A DNA stretch of 64,000 nucleotides from Bin5 sp965116395 (lineage in GTDB: Bacteria > Chloroflexota > Anaerolineae > Caldilineales > Caldilineaceae). The notes beneath the pieces were generated by a model. The model ran no database searches. It had not been told where the DNA came from and saw only the letters and a program-made list of their open reading frames with translations. The stretch spans positions 5,518,001 through 5,582,000 of the forward strand of contig OZ220684.1 of NCBI GenBank assembly GCA_965116395.1, given 5' to 3'. Each line of letters opens with the position of its first letter. Within the stretch, counting starts at the first letter, position 1. Position numbers and translations under genes: made by a program. Of this stretch, positions 37,434 to 46,786 are shown piece by piece.

Positions 37434-39860
37434 CTAGAGAATCTTCAGATTTGCGAGCGACGCCACGAATTTCTTGACGCCCAGGCCTTGGAATGCGACC
37501 GAGACTTCCTCTTCGCCGCCAATGACAATCGTGTCGATTACGGTGCCGACTCCAAACTTGGGATGTTCCACGCTTTGGCGGCGCTTGAATTGTGTTGGCG
37601 CGTCGGACCTGGTGGGCCGGCGGCGGCGCGTCGAAGGTGCTTGGCGTTCACGGCTTTGGTAGTCGCTGCGACCGGAAGTAGAGCGATTCGATGTCCTGTA
37701 GGCGGTGCCTTCCTCTGCGCCGGAATTCTCTTGCTTATACCTGCCGAACATAGCGGGACCATCCAACCAGCTGGTAGCTCTGTCGTAGGCGCCGGCATGA
37801 CGCTGGCGGGCGTTGACCTGGCCTGAAAGCAGTTCCGGGGGTATGTCTTCCAAGAAACGGCTGGGCGCTTGCCGTTCGCTGTTTCCCCACATCGCGCGCT
37901 GGGAGGCGTGGACCAGGTAGAGGCGGTGCTTGGCGCGGGTGATGCCGACATAGGCCAGGCGGCGTTCTTCAGCCATGTCCTCATCGTCCTCGCTTTGGAT
38001 GCTGCGAGCATGGGGCAGCAAGCCCTCTTCCATACCCACCATGAAGACGACGGGGAATTCCAGCCCTTTGGCTGTGTGCAGGGTCAACAGCGTCAATGCA
38101 TCTTCGTTGTCGTCGAAATCATCCTGTTCGCTGACGAGACTGATCTCCTGCAGGAAGAGACCGAGCGGGTCCTGGCCCGTCTCCAAGTCTTCCAGGCCGG
38201 GACGATACTGGGCGGCGACGGCGCGCAGTTCGTTGATGTTTTCGAACCGTTCTTCGCCCTCGTCGGTGCCGTCGCGCAGGCGGTCGAGGTAGCCGCTGTC
38301 GGCCAGGATCTGATCGATGAGGGCGCCGACATCCTCGTACTGACTGGCGGACGCCTGTTCTACCCAATTTGCCAACATCGAGGCGAACCTGATGAGGGCG
38401 TTGCGTGCGCGAGCGGCGAAAGGAGGAGGGGAAAGAGGGGATCGTTGGGCGCGAGCGGCGTCTTGTTCGGTGCGATCGTTCTCATCCCTGGTCAGTGCTT
38501 GCAGGGCCTCCCATTCGCTGACGGAGGCCGAAGCGGCCCAGTTTTTGAGCGTTTCATAGGTCCTGGCGCCGATGCCGCGCGGGGGCACGTTGATTATTCT
38601 GTCGAGCGCCATGGTTGCGGCAGGGTTGTGTACGAGGCGCAGGTAGGCGAGAACATCCTTGATTTCGCGGCGTTCGTAGAAGCGGGTGGCGCCCACCAGG
38701 CGGTAGCGCAGTTGCCGGCGCACACAGGCCTCTTCCAGGGCGCGACTTTGGGCGTTAGTGCGATAGACGACGGCGGCGGCGCCCAGTCCCATTGCGCCTT
38801 GCGCGTTCAAGCGGGTAGCTTGATCCAAAACGTAGTCGGCCTCTTCGGTTTCGTTGTAGGCTTCGAAAACCGATACTTTGGCTCCTTCGCCCTGATCTGT
38901 GCGCAGACGCTTGGGCGTACGGTTGGTATTCTGGGCTATTACGGCATTTGCGACGTCAAGAATGGATTGGGTACTGCGATAGTTCTGCTCGAGGAGGACG
39001 ACTTTGGCGGCGGGGTAGTCGCGGCGAAAGCGCAGGACATTGCGGTAGTCGGCACCGCGAAAGCGATAGATGGACTGGTCTTCGTCGCCGACTACGAAGA
39101 GGTTACCCCTGCCCGCGGGCGCGCCGACGAAGAGGGATGCCAGTTCGTATTGGGCCGTGTTAGTGTCTTGGAACTCATCTACCAGTACGTAACGCCATTT
39201 GTCTTGATATTTGCGCCGGATTTCTTCGTATTTGCGCAGCAGGAGAACGGTGCGCATCAACAGGTCATCAAAGTCCATTGCGTTATTCAGGAGCAGGAGT
39301 TGCTGGTAGCGGCCATAGACGCGGTCGCAGATTTCCTGCATGTATCCTTCGGCACGCACGCTCTCCGGCTCAAGCAAATCGTTTTTCCAGTAGCCAATCT
39401 GCGACAGGACTGCCCGCGGGTTGAAGCGTTTCTCGTCCAGCTTCATTTCCTTGAGAATCTCGCGGACGAGAGCCAGCTGGTCGGCGGTGTCATAGATGAC
39501 CCAATTGCGCTCGAAGCCGGCAGCTTCGACTTCGACGCGCAGAACGCGTGCGCAGACTGAGTGAAAGGTGCCTATTGTCAACCCGCCCAGGCTTCGACGC
39601 CGACCTTGTTCTGGCTGCGGAAAGTTGTGCCCGATCAACTCTTCAACGCGGTCGCCCATTTCTTTGGCGGCTTTGTTGGTAAATGTGACAGCCAGCACAT
39701 GCCACGGTTCGATCTTCTTTTCCTCGATCAGGTAGGTAATGCGGCGAGTAAGGACGCGTGTTTTGCCCGAGCCGGGACCTGCCAGCACCAGAACGGGACC
39801 CTCGGTCGTTTGGACCGCGGCGCACTGTTGCGCGTTCAGATCGTCTAGTAGATAGGACAT
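37434..39860 (-). CDS. pcrA: ATP-dependent DNA helicase PcrA/UvrD
   Basis: Superfamily 1A 3'-5' helicase, 808 residues, used in nucleotide-excision repair and clearing of RecA or replication blocks. Motifs in order: Q motif LNAQQCAAV, Walker A AGPGSGKTRVL (about 28-38), VTFTNKAAKEM, Walker B LVDEFQDTN, GDEDQSIYRFRGA, LEQNYRST, and motif V/VI TLHTAKGLEFPVVF and VGITRAKHRLYL. The C-terminal 120 residues form the PcrA tail: a basic Ser/Arg linker then a Tudor-like RNAP-binding fold (HPKFGVGTVIDTIVIGGEEE). Length is a little above B. subtilis PcrA. It ends 33 nt before the AI-2E/ManA gene on the same strand. Confidence 0.96.
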   Translation of the reverse strand: MSYLLDDLNAQQCAAVQTTEGPVLVLAGPGSGKTRVLTRRITYLIEEKKIEPWHVLAVTFTNKAAKEMGDRVEELIGHNFPQPEQGRRRSLGGLTIGTFHSVCARVLRVEVEAAGFERNWVIYDTADQLALVREILKEMKLDEKRFNPRAVLSQIGYWKNDLLEPESVRAEGYMQEICDRVYGRYQQLLLLNNAMDFDDLLMRTVLLLRKYEEIRRKYQDKWRYVLVDEFQDTNTAQYELASLFVGAPAGRGNLFVVGDEDQSIYRFRGADYRNVLRFRRDYPAAKVVLLEQNYRSTQSILDVANAVIAQNTNRTPKRLRTDQGEGAKVSVFEAYNETEEADYVLDQATRLNAQGAMGLGAAAVVYRTNAQSRALEEACVRRQLRYRLVGATRFYERREIKDVLAYLRLVHNPAATMALDRIINVPPRGIGARTYETLKNWAASASVSEWEALQALTRDENDRTEQDAARAQRSPLSPPPFAARARNALIRFASMLANWVEQASASQYEDVGALIDQILADSGYLDRLRDGTDEGEERFENINELRAVAAQYRPGLEDLETGQDPLGLFLQEISLVSEQDDFDDNEDALTLLTLHTAKGLEFPVVFMVGMEEGLLPHARSIQSEDDEDMAEERRLAYVGITRAKHRLYLVHASQRAMWGNSERQAPSRFLEDIPPELLSGQVNARQRHAGAYDRATSWLDGPAMFGRYKQENSGAEEGTAYRTSNRSTSGRSDYQSRERQAPSTRRRRPTRSDAPTQFKRRQSVEHPKFGVGTVIDTIVIGGEEEVSVAFQGLGVKKFVASLANLKIL

Positions 39861-39948
39861 AAGTCGATTTGCATTATGCGAGAGCGTTGGGACGTTGTCA
39901 GGGCCGGGTGGGCGTAAGATACCGGCAGGAGCGATAAAGGGGCACGGC

Positions 39949-41112
39949 TCACCAGTCCTCCATTTGGAAGCTTTCGCCGTTCAAAATGCGCACATAGCTA
40001 TCGTATCGCGCGGGAGACACCTGGCCGTCTTCCACTGCCTGGCGCACGGCGCAGTTGGGCTCATGGTCGTGGGTACAGTTTGGGAAGTGGCACTCATTTA
40101 TGAACGGCTCCATTTCGACAAAATAGAAGGAAAGGCTGCCCGGATCGATTTCATACAGGCCCAGTTCGCGGATGCCCGGTGTGTCGGCTACGAATGTCTC
40201 TTTGCCTAAAGGCAGGCGAAACAGCTGGGCATTGCGGGTTGTGTGCCGGCCTTTGCCTTCGAAGTTACGCAGGTCGCCAACTCGCACATTGAGCTCCGGA
40301 TGGATTGCATTGATGAGCTCACTCTTGCCCACGCCGCTGGGCCCGGTGATGACCGTAAGCTTGTCGGTCAGCAGCTGGCACAGTTGATCGAGGCCCTGAG
40401 ATTCTGGGGGATCAGCGGCGTCCGGGTTGGGGTCGACTGCGATCCGATCGGTTGCGCTGACGTAGAGCAGAGGGTAGCCCAATCCTTCGTAGGGGAGGAA
40501 TGTATCGCGTGCAGCTTCCAAGCCGGTCAGGTCGATCTTGTTGATGACGATTATGGCGGGAAGTTCATTGGCCTCAGCAACGACCAGGAAACGGTCCAAC
40601 ATTCGCAGGCGCGGTTCGGGATCGCGGACGGCGAAGACAACGAGGACCTGGTCAGGATTGGCGATAATGACATCTTCGGCTATACGAGTTGAGCCCGGCG
40701 ATTGTCTGCTCAGTGCAGACTCACGTTCTTCGACTGAGTCTATCTGGCCGGTACGTTTGCCCTCCAGAACCACCTGGACGCGGTCGCCGACGGCCACAAG
40801 TGTCAGGTCTTTGGTGCGTTCCTGGAGGAGCCGTCCGCGCACGCGGCAGCTTATCACTTTGTCATCTGCGGTGGCGACATCGTAGTGATGCCCCCTGGCG
40901 CGTACGACGACGCCGGGAACCGTGCGTTCTCTTTTCTTCGGCTTTGGCTTGCTTTTGGCCGGAGCGTCGAAGTAGTCGTCCTCGTAGGCCTCATCCCACT
41001 TGTCGTAGGCTTCGATATCTTTTGGCAAAGGCAACTCCTGGAGGTGGTGTTTGTGGGTGATTGTCGCGCCGTCAGCGGACGCGACGTGTCTGGCACAAGT
41101 GTACCAATGCAA
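39949..41112 (-). CDS. rsgA: Ribosome small subunit-dependent GTPase A
   Basis: Circularly permuted GTPase of 387 residues that checks 30S maturation. Order: N-terminal basic extension (about 1-65, KSKPKPKKRERT), OB domain (GVVVRARGHHYDVATADDKV), then G4 (IVINKIDL), G1 (GPSGVGKSELINAI), G3 (VADTPGIREL), and the C-terminal zinc finger CHFPNCTHDHEPNCAV. The G4-G1-G3 order is diagnostic for RsgA/YjeQ. The long charged N-terminal extension is unusual. The gene lies 88 nt downstream of the maf gene and upstream of pcrA, all on the minus strand. Confidence 0.95.
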   Translation of the reverse strand: MHWYTCARHVASADGATITHKHHLQELPLPKDIEAYDKWDEAYEDDYFDAPAKSKPKPKKRERTVPGVVVRARGHHYDVATADDKVISCRVRGRLLQERTKDLTLVAVGDRVQVVLEGKRTGQIDSVEERESALSRQSPGSTRIAEDVIIANPDQVLVVFAVRDPEPRLRMLDRFLVVAEANELPAIIVINKIDLTGLEAARDTFLPYEGLGYPLLYVSATDRIAVDPNPDAADPPESQGLDQLCQLLTDKLTVITGPSGVGKSELINAIHPELNVRVGDLRNFEGKGRHTTRNAQLFRLPLGKETFVADTPGIRELGLYEIDPGSLSFYFVEMEPFINECHFPNCTHDHEPNCAVRQAVEDGQVSPARYDSYVRILNGESFQMEDW

Positions 41113-41190
41113 CGGTCATTTTGGCAACATGGGGCCTACGCTATCCGTAGGTTCGACTGGGGCCAAAGGGACCTATGTTGGCGCCGGCCG

Positions 41191-41871
41191 CTACTGGCAG
41201 CATTGGAACCCAGTTAGCTTGGTACAGACTTGCCAGGGGAAAGGGCCAACCTGGAGGCCGGACTCGGATAGCAGGTGGATCAGATCGGCGACGGGAAGTC
41301 CCATTACAGCGGCGGGGCAGCCTGAGAAGCCGGCTACGGGATTGAACTGCTGATGCTGGATGGCATAGGCGCCGGCCTTGTCCATTGGGTCGCCGGTGGC
41401 TATATATTCAGCGACCTCGCTTTCGCTGTAGCAACGCATATTTACGGTCGTGGTATTAACGAGGGTGCGCGAATGCACCGGTTTTCCGTTTGCAAAGAGG
41501 GCAACTGCGAGCGCGGTAAGGACCTGGTGGGGACGGGCGCGCAGTTTCATCAGCATGGCAGAAGCCGCTTGGGCGTTGGCAGGTTTGCCTAGAATCTCGC
41601 CTGCAATCGCCACTACGGTATCGGCGCCGACGACAAGGAAATCGTCATGGTTGGCGCAGTTGGTTTCTTGCGCAAGGGCGGCGTTGCGTCGACTGCCCAC
41701 GGTAAGCGCTTTGGCTTTGGCAAGCCTTTGAACCAAAGCAGCGGGCGACTCCTTTGCGGCAGGTGTTTCATCGATATCGGCAGATTCGGTTTGGAAGGGG
41801 ATACCGAGGGCATGAAAGAACTGCTGCCTGCGCGGGCTTGCCGAAGCCAGTATAACTTTGGGGGATTTCAT
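41191..41871 (-). CDS. maf: Maf-family nucleoside triphosphate pyrophosphatase
   Basis: House-cleaning pyrophosphatase of 226 residues, start ATG 41871. The family signature ILASASPRRQQFFHALG (6-22) is followed by VVGADTVVAIAGEILGKP with the catalytic Asp, and DPMDKAGAYAIQHQ near 170. YhdE/YceF-type Maf proteins hydrolyse dTTP/UTP or modified nucleotides and are linked to septation control. The open frame upstream of Met33 has no Maf similarity. Residues after 215 (TKLTGFQCCQ) form a short unusual tail. It lies 78 nt upstream of rsgA on the same strand. Confidence 0.93.
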   Translation of the reverse strand: MKSPKVILASASPRRQQFFHALGIPFQTESADIDETPAAKESPAALVQRLAKAKALTVGSRRNAALAQETNCANHDDFLVVGADTVVAIAGEILGKPANAQAASAMLMKLRARPHQVLTALAVALFANGKPVHSRTLVNTTTVNMRCYSESEVAEYIATGDPMDKAGAYAIQHQQFNPVAGFSGCPAAVMGLPVADLIHLLSESGLQVGPFPWQVCTKLTGFQCCQ

Positions 41872-42593
41872 AGGCGCAGCACAGGAGTGACGAGCGGTTT
41901 TGGGTTGCGAAGAACAGGTGCAGGCAGAAGCAGGGATCGCTTCCATTAGGGTTAGCTGCGCGTTCATTCCGGATCGCGGCGAATGGGGAGGGCGTCAGTT
42001 TGGCCCTGCTGCGGCTGGAATGGGAAACGCTGCCGCCTATTTTACGGGGGGGCTCGTGGTTCGCAAAATTCCAGTGTGCCGGGCATTTCCTGGGAGGTCC
42101 GAGGAGTTGGAAGAAGGTGAATAGGACTATGTTTGCGGATTCGGAAGAGAGATTGTACGCAGCCAGCTAGTGAAGCTCCGTAGGAAGTCATTTAGACTGC
42201 AGGGGTCAGTAGAGAGTGTTCAGTGCGGGGAGTGGCGGGAGGGGAACGGGAACAGTGAAACATTAGCACACGGCTCTTTCACGATCGCGATTGCAGTTGA
42301 GCGGGAAAGGCAGGCGGTCGTCATGGGCTGCAGTTTTGGAAGGGGGTGAGGTGACTAAGGCCTAGTAGATGAGAAAACCGTAATTTTGCAGGTGAAATCT
42401 TGCCTGAGGCCGCGCCGCAAGGTATGATTGGAAGGCCGTCCAGAAATTATTGCGGTTTCCCCTAGTATTTTTGCCCGCCGCGATCCCTCTTTGCACGGCT
42501 CAAGGCCTCGCGGGCAGTTGGCCATTGCGCAGTCGCAGCAGCTCGTCCAGGCCATATACAATCTCAAGTCCTCAGACTTTCAGGAGTCAGTCT
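41872..42593. other. Intergenic region between maf and the Gfo/Idh gene
   Basis: Divergent promoter region of about 720 nt. No credible gene on either strand. It should hold promoters of maf (minus) and the Gfo/Idh-ThuA pair (plus), but no clear -35/-10 pair or operator was found. Confidence 0.5.
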
Positions 42594-43622
42594 ATGAAGG
42601 AGCGTAAGTCAGGCGGGGAGAAGACCCGCGTTCGAATGGCATTTATTGGGTGTGGAGGGATGGCCCGCAGCCATACTCGGCGCCTGCTGCAGCAGCAGGA
42701 TACTACGGAGATCCGGGTTGTGTGTGAGCCTTCTGCGAATGCATACGAGGAATTCTGTGAGCTGTTCGAGGAGGCGGGGGTGGAGCCGCCGCCCAATGAA
42801 CCGGTCTTGGAGAAAATGCTGGAACGACGTGAGCTCGATGCTGCATTTATCATCACGCCGCACGTCTTACATTTTCCGCAAGCGAAGGCATGTCTGGAAG
42901 CCGGGCTGGATGTGTTGCTGGAAAAGCCGATGGTCATGAACGCGGAGGAAGCGGTAGCGTTGATCGATGTCCGAGACAAGAGCGGACGTATTCTGTCGGT
43001 ATCCTTCAACGGCAGCATGTCACCGCAGGTGCGAACCGGTGCAAAGATGTTGCGGGCGGGAAAACTGGGCAGAATTCTGAATATAAGCGCGGTTGTATGG
43101 CAGAACTGGATGACCAGTACGAGCGGGCTCTGGCGGCAGGTTCCTGAAGTGGCGGGGGGCGGCTTTTTGTTTGACACAGGCGCGCATATGCTCAATACTA
43201 TCTCCGATTTGGCGGGGGAGGACTTCGTTGAAGTGGCGGCCTGGATGGACAATCATGGTGCGCCGGTGGATATTCTGGCAGCGGTAATAGCGCGTCTGCG
43301 TTCGGGCGCGCTGGTGTCGATGAACGCGGCGGGAAATACCCAATGCAAGATCGGGTCGGATGTTCGGGTATTGTGCGAGAAGGGGATGTTGCAGACGGGT
43401 ATTTGGGGAGAGCGTCTGTTGATTCAGGAGAGTGACGACGAGGAGCTTAAGCCGGTCGAATTGCCTGAGTCGCTAGGTACTTGGCAGCAGTTTCTGCGGG
43501 TGCGGGAGGCTGAAATGGAGAACCCGTGTCCACCTGAAATCGGCCTGCGAATGGCTCGATTGTGGGATGCTATCAAGGATTCGGCCAGCCAGGGCGGAAG
43601 GCCGGTCAAGGTGGGTACATAA
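42594..43622 (+). CDS. Gfo/Idh/MocA family oxidoreductase
   Basis: NAD(P)-dependent sugar oxidoreductase, 342 residues from ATG 42594 (AGGAG 8 nt upstream; the upstream open frame has no similarity). The Rossmann motif is FIGCGGMARSH and the diagnostic LLEKPMVMN segment (EKP) is at about 101-109; the second domain carries GGGFLFDTGAHMLNTISDL with the catalytic Asp/His pair. Substrate unknown. It is followed 105 nt later by a ThuA-like gene on the same strand; Gfo/Idh plus ThuA pairs are common in sugar-use clusters of Bacteroidota, Planctomycetota and Chloroflexota, suggesting a joint role in oxidising a disaccharide or sugar derivative. Confidence 0.92.
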   Translation: MKERKSGGEKTRVRMAFIGCGGMARSHTRRLLQQQDTTEIRVVCEPSANAYEEFCELFEEAGVEPPPNEPVLEKMLERRELDAAFIITPHVLHFPQAKACLEAGLDVLLEKPMVMNAEEAVALIDVRDKSGRILSVSFNGSMSPQVRTGAKMLRAGKLGRILNISAVVWQNWMTSTSGLWRQVPEVAGGGFLFDTGAHMLNTISDLAGEDFVEVAAWMDNHGAPVDILAAVIARLRSGALVSMNAAGNTQCKIGSDVRVLCEKGMLQTGIWGERLLIQESDDEELKPVELPESLGTWQQFLRVREAEMENPCPPEIGLRMARLWDAIKDSASQGGRPVKVGT

Positions 43623-43727
43623 AGATTGAACAGGGAAGATGGAGCTAATGCCCAAGGGAAAGGAGTTCCTTGAGGATTCTGCGCCACACTTCTCTTTTTT
43701 CACTTCTCAAGTCATGGAGGGGACAGA

Positions 43728-44516
43728 ATGGGAGACATTCGCGTAACGGTTTGGAACGAGTTTCAACACGAGAAGGTGAACGAGTTCATCGGCGGCATTT
43801 ATCCGGATGGAATTCACGGGGCGATTGCCGAAGGTTTGCGCCTGCATGGTTTTGGTTCGGTACGCACGGCCACGCTGGACGAGCCTGAACACGGTTTGAC
43901 GGAAGAGGTGCTGGCTGAAACTGACGTGTTGACATGGTGGGGGCACCGCGCCCACGCGCAGGTTTGCGACGATGTAGTGGAGCGAGTACAGCGGCGCGTG
44001 TTGGAAGGAATGGGGCTGGTTGTTCTGCACTCCGGCCACTTTTCGAAGATTTTTCGCAAGCTGATGGGTACGACGTGCAGCTTACGCTGGCGCGAGGCGG
44101 ACGAGAAGGAACGGATTTGGGTCGTCAAACCGTCCCACCCCATTGCGCAGGGGTTGCCGCCTTACTTTGAGCTTGACGAGTGCGAAATGTATGGGGAGCT
44201 CTTTGACATTCCCGCGCCGGATGACCTGGTGTTCGTCAGTTGGTTTGAGGGGGGCAATGTTTTTCGAAGCGGAGCCTGCTTCCACCGGGGCAATGGCAAG
44301 ATCTTTTACTTCCGGCCGGGCCATGAGACTTACCCGATTTTTCACCAGGATATTATACGTCAGGTAATTGCCAACGGTGTACGCTGGGCAGCGCCGTCGG
44401 GGGGGCCGACATTCCCGTATATTCAGCCGGACGAGCCTGGACTGAGGGCGATAAATGAGAAGGACCCGTTGGAGGCGATCGCGGAGAAGGGTTCGGAGCG
44501 GGATCGGGTTGGTTAG
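43728..44516 (+). CDS. ThuA-like trehalose utilisation domain protein
   Basis: Class I glutamine amidotransferase-like fold, 262 residues, start ATG 43728 after GGAGGGG. The N-terminus RVTVWNEFQHEKVNEFI and EVLAETDVLTWWGHRAHAQV, plus GLVVLHSGHFSKIFRKLMG and LDECEMYGELFDIPAPDDLV, are typical of the ThuA family. The His/Glu/Asp pattern is kept. In rhizobia ThuA with ThuB acts in 3-keto disaccharide metabolism; recent family members are 3-keto-glycoside-related enzymes. Here it is paired with the preceding Gfo/Idh protein. The C-terminal 35 residues are charged and variable. Role by context is inferred. Confidence 0.92.
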   Translation: MGDIRVTVWNEFQHEKVNEFIGGIYPDGIHGAIAEGLRLHGFGSVRTATLDEPEHGLTEEVLAETDVLTWWGHRAHAQVCDDVVERVQRRVLEGMGLVVLHSGHFSKIFRKLMGTTCSLRWREADEKERIWVVKPSHPIAQGLPPYFELDECEMYGELFDIPAPDDLVFVSWFEGGNVFRSGACFHRGNGKIFYFRPGHETYPIFHQDIIRQVIANGVRWAAPSGGPTFPYIQPDEPGLRAINEKDPLEAIAEKGSERDRVG

Positions 44517-44636
44517 AGCCCAGGCCATCGCGGATCGCCTATTTGGTCTAAATAGGTGCAATTGTCGGGAAGAAACTGTGACAACCTGATGCTCACCTTG
44601 TGAGACCATCCAGAAGGCAGAGGACGGAGAATCGAT

Positions 44637-44885
44637 ATGCCGACCGAAAGTGAATTGCTCAAGCGTATAACTGCCCGCCCAGACGTATTCGGTGGAAAGC
44701 CGATTATTCGCGACATGAGAATCTCGGTGGAACTCATTTTGAGTTTATTGGCACAAGGCGTCACGCCGGATGCGATTCTAGGTGATTACCCGGACCTGGA
44801 ACTTGAAGACATACGCGCCTGCACTGCTTACGCGCATGCAGTGATCGCGGGAGACACGCTAGCGGCAGTGTCCGTGCAACAGTAG
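44637..44885 (+). CDS. DUF433 antitoxin-like protein
   Basis: An 82-residue DUF433 protein. It has the characteristic start ITARPDVFGGKPIIRDMRIS and the helix-turn-helix block ELILSLLAQGVTPDAILGDYPDLELEDI. DUF433 proteins are frequently the antitoxin upstream of DUF5615 (Mut7-C/PIN-like) toxins. It overlaps the next gene by one base (TAGTG), giving translational coupling. AGAAGGCAGAGGA-type ribosome sites lie upstream. DNA binding and autoregulation are inferred. Confidence 0.92.
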   Translation: MPTESELLKRITARPDVFGGKPIIRDMRISVELILSLLAQGVTPDAILGDYPDLELEDIRACTAYAHAVIAGDTLAAVSVQQ

Positions 44886-45241
44886 TGAAGTTTCTCGTTG
44901 ACCGGTGTGCCGGCCGGCGTTTGGCGGAATGGCTCGGCGATGCAGGGTTTGATGCACTCGAAGCACGTCTTCTCGGTCCAGATCCCGGAGATCGTGCGCT
45001 GTTGGAACTTGCAGAGGCCGAAAGCCGAATACTTGTAACGATCGATACCGATTTCGGGGAGCTCATCTACTTAGAAAGGGTTCCACATGCAGGGCTGATT
45101 CGACTTCCTGACGTTCCGGCAGAACAGAGGATCGCGCTGCTGGGCGAGGTGATCGAACGGTACCAGCATGCACTTGAATCGCAGGCGGTGGTAACTGTAC
45201 GCGGCGACCGAATACGGATTTCATATCCTCCGGGGGACTGA
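44885..45241 (+). CDS. DUF5615 PIN-like toxin
   Basis: A 118-residue PIN-like protein from GTG 44885. The start KFLVDRCAGRRLAEWL has the first acidic residue (the usual VDxxLP form is replaced by VDRCAG), and ARLLGPDPGDRALLELAEAE with ILVTIDTDFGEL gives the second and third acidic sites (D in IDTDF). The domain matches DUF5615, a predicted ribonuclease toxin of type II systems. It is directly coupled to the DUF433 antitoxin. A possible bidirectional terminator hairpin follows at 45416-45452. Confidence 0.92.
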   Translation: MKFLVDRCAGRRLAEWLGDAGFDALEARLLGPDPGDRALLELAEAESRILVTIDTDFGELIYLERVPHAGLIRLPDVPAEQRIALLGEVIERYQHALESQAVVTVRGDRIRISYPPGD

Positions 45242-45415
45242 AGCGCAGCCTACTTCTCCGACGAATTTGTGAGAACGCTTACCACTGGACGCCTGTCGGA
45301 ACCAGCAACCACAGGCGAATGACAGTCGGCAGGGACTGAGGCGGCAGGGACTGAGGGGATTACGACTTCACAAGAGTAGGCGGCCAGAAGCATGTTTCCG
45401 GCCAATAGCAGAAAA

Positions 45416-45452
45416 CGGCGCTGTCTTGCCCTGACTTTGGCAGGCAGCGCCG
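45416..45452. terminator. Candidate hairpin terminator between TA module and tRNA-Arg
   Basis: CGGCGCTG (45416-45423) pairs with CAGCGCCG (45445-45452), and TGCC with GGCA inside. It is flanked by A-rich sequence on the left and a loosely T-rich stretch on the right (TTCGCTTCTT), so it could act on the plus-strand toxin transcript. A 71-codon minus-strand frame (45250-45465) overlaps it and was not accepted as a gene. Confidence 0.5.
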
Positions 45453-45578
45453 TTCGCTTCTTCACCCAGTTTCTAAGACTTTCGTTTCAGTCCAATTGAG
45501 ATTGAACGGGCTAGACAGTGTTGAAATGGCTAAGCGGCCTAGCGCGAATCTCAATACGGGGTCTTCCATATGAAAAGG

Positions 45579-45651
45579 CACCCCCTGTAGGAGTCGAACC
45601 TACGACCGACGGATTAGAAGTCCGTTGCTCTATCCTCTGAGCTAAGGGGGC
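45579..45651 (-). tRNA. tRNA-Arg (anticodon UCU)
   Basis: Minus-strand cloverleaf of 73 nt. Acceptor GCCCCCT pairs with AGGGGGT (one G-T), the D arm is GCTCAGAGGATAGAGC, the anticodon loop is TTCTAAT flanked by CGGA/TCCG, and the T arm has GGTTCGACTCC. Anticodon TCT decodes AGA/AGG arginine codons. CCA is not encoded; CCTTTT follows the discriminator and may help termination. Confidence 0.97.
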
Positions 45652-45751
45652 GAATCAGGACTACACTTAAGCAGGCCTATTTTACAAGGAACGCTGCCAG
45701 GACAAAAGTCCGGGTGTGGCTACAAACGGTGCATGAGAAACCATGGGAGAT

Positions 45752-46786
45752 TCAGGACTGTTCTATGGCGCAGGGGTCGACGGGCGCACCGGATTCGGCA
45801 GCGGCGGATTCGTCGCCGTTGCCGGTTTCTTCGGCGGCGAATAGCGACAGATTGGCAGGCCGCTGCAGCAGGTTACCCATGCGGACGCGGGCAATAACGG
45901 CCAGTTGGGGATTGCCGTCCGCTGCCAGTTCGAAGGTCTTATCGAAGAGATCGATGGCGCACGGTGTATTGCCTTCGGCTTCGAATACGCTGCCCATCAA
46001 GAAGTAGCCCTGTGGGTCGCTGGCGTCCAAGGCCAGTGCTTCGCCGGCGGCATTGCGAGCATTGTCCAGATCCCCTACTGAGAGCCAGACGGAGCCAAGG
46101 GTCCACCAGTAGGACACGAGCTGACCGGAGGGCACAAGTTCTTTTGCCGCGGCCAGCGCGTCCTGGGAGCGGTCAAATTGCCCTAGTTTTTCGCTAATGA
46201 CCCCTTCCCAGATCAACAGTTCTGCGTCGGGCTGGGTGAGTTGCGCTTTGGCATCCTCGATGACGGCCAAGGCCTCTTCCCAGCGCCCTTCGAAGGCCAT
46301 TTGCTGCAGGGTGGAGATTGCTTCGGAGGCGACGACGGTATTTGGATCTGGCGGGAAGACGAAGGTGAGTAACACCCACACGATCGCGAGCAGGCCAATA
46401 ATCGTGCTGAAGGTGATGCTCAAACGACGGATGAGGCGGCGGCGGGCCTCTGCCACAACTGCGTCAAGGTGCCACCACAGGTCTTGGGCGGGCGGATGGG
46501 CCTGACGCAATTGCTCCAGGCCGCCGGCTGCGTCCAAGATTCGCATTATTCGTCTTGCTTCGTGCTGCATTTTGCTCTGCAGACTGGCCCAACGAGTTTG
46601 TTCAGGGCGGAGATCGAGACCACTTGACTCCAGCTGGACAAAACGTTCCTCGATGCGGTCCAGGAGCAGCAGGAAGGATTCAGCGGTGTCCCTACGCACC
46701 TGAACGATCATTCGTTCGGCTTCGCCAAGTTCTTCGCGCAGGCTCGTGGCAAGGCTCTGCCTTTCCTCCCGAACAGAGTAGGCCAT
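45752..46786 (-). CDS. Membrane-anchored TPR protein
   Basis: A 344-residue protein of unknown role. Residues 1-110 are charged and helical, probably coiled coil (REERQSLATSLREELGEAER and later LQSKMQHEARRIMRILDA). A single membrane helix at about 122-145 (LSITFSTIIGLLAIVWVLLT) puts the rest outside. Residues 155-310 contain tetratricopeptide-like repeats (WEEALAVIEDAKAQL, FDRSQDALAAAKELV, LDNARNAAGEALALD, NTPCAIDLFDKTFELA). The tail is acidic and low-complexity. Its start codon overlaps the stop of the MBL-fold gene by one base (TAATG), so the two form an operon and probably act together. Repeats suggest a scaffold role. Confidence 0.72.
   Translation of the reverse strand: MAYSVREERQSLATSLREELGEAERMIVQVRRDTAESFLLLLDRIEERFVQLESSGLDLRPEQTRWASLQSKMQHEARRIMRILDAAGGLEQLRQAHPPAQDLWWHLDAVVAEARRRLIRRLSITFSTIIGLLAIVWVLLTFVFPPDPNTVVASEAISTLQQMAFEGRWEEALAVIEDAKAQLTQPDAELLIWEGVISEKLGQFDRSQDALAAAKELVPSGQLVSYWWTLGSVWLSVGDLDNARNAAGEALALDASDPQGYFLMGSVFEAEGNTPCAIDLFDKTFELAADGNPQLAVIARVRMGNLLQRPANLSLFAAEETGNGDESAAAESGAPVDPCAIEQS

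Noticed and set aside
37869..39560. A 563-codon open frame antisense to pcrA
   Set aside because: All helicase motifs are on the other strand; the antisense translation shows no domain.
45250..45465. 71-codon minus-strand frame with a lipobox-like segment
   Set aside because: GTG start without a good ribosome site and it overlaps a strong terminator-like hairpin; no family resemblance.
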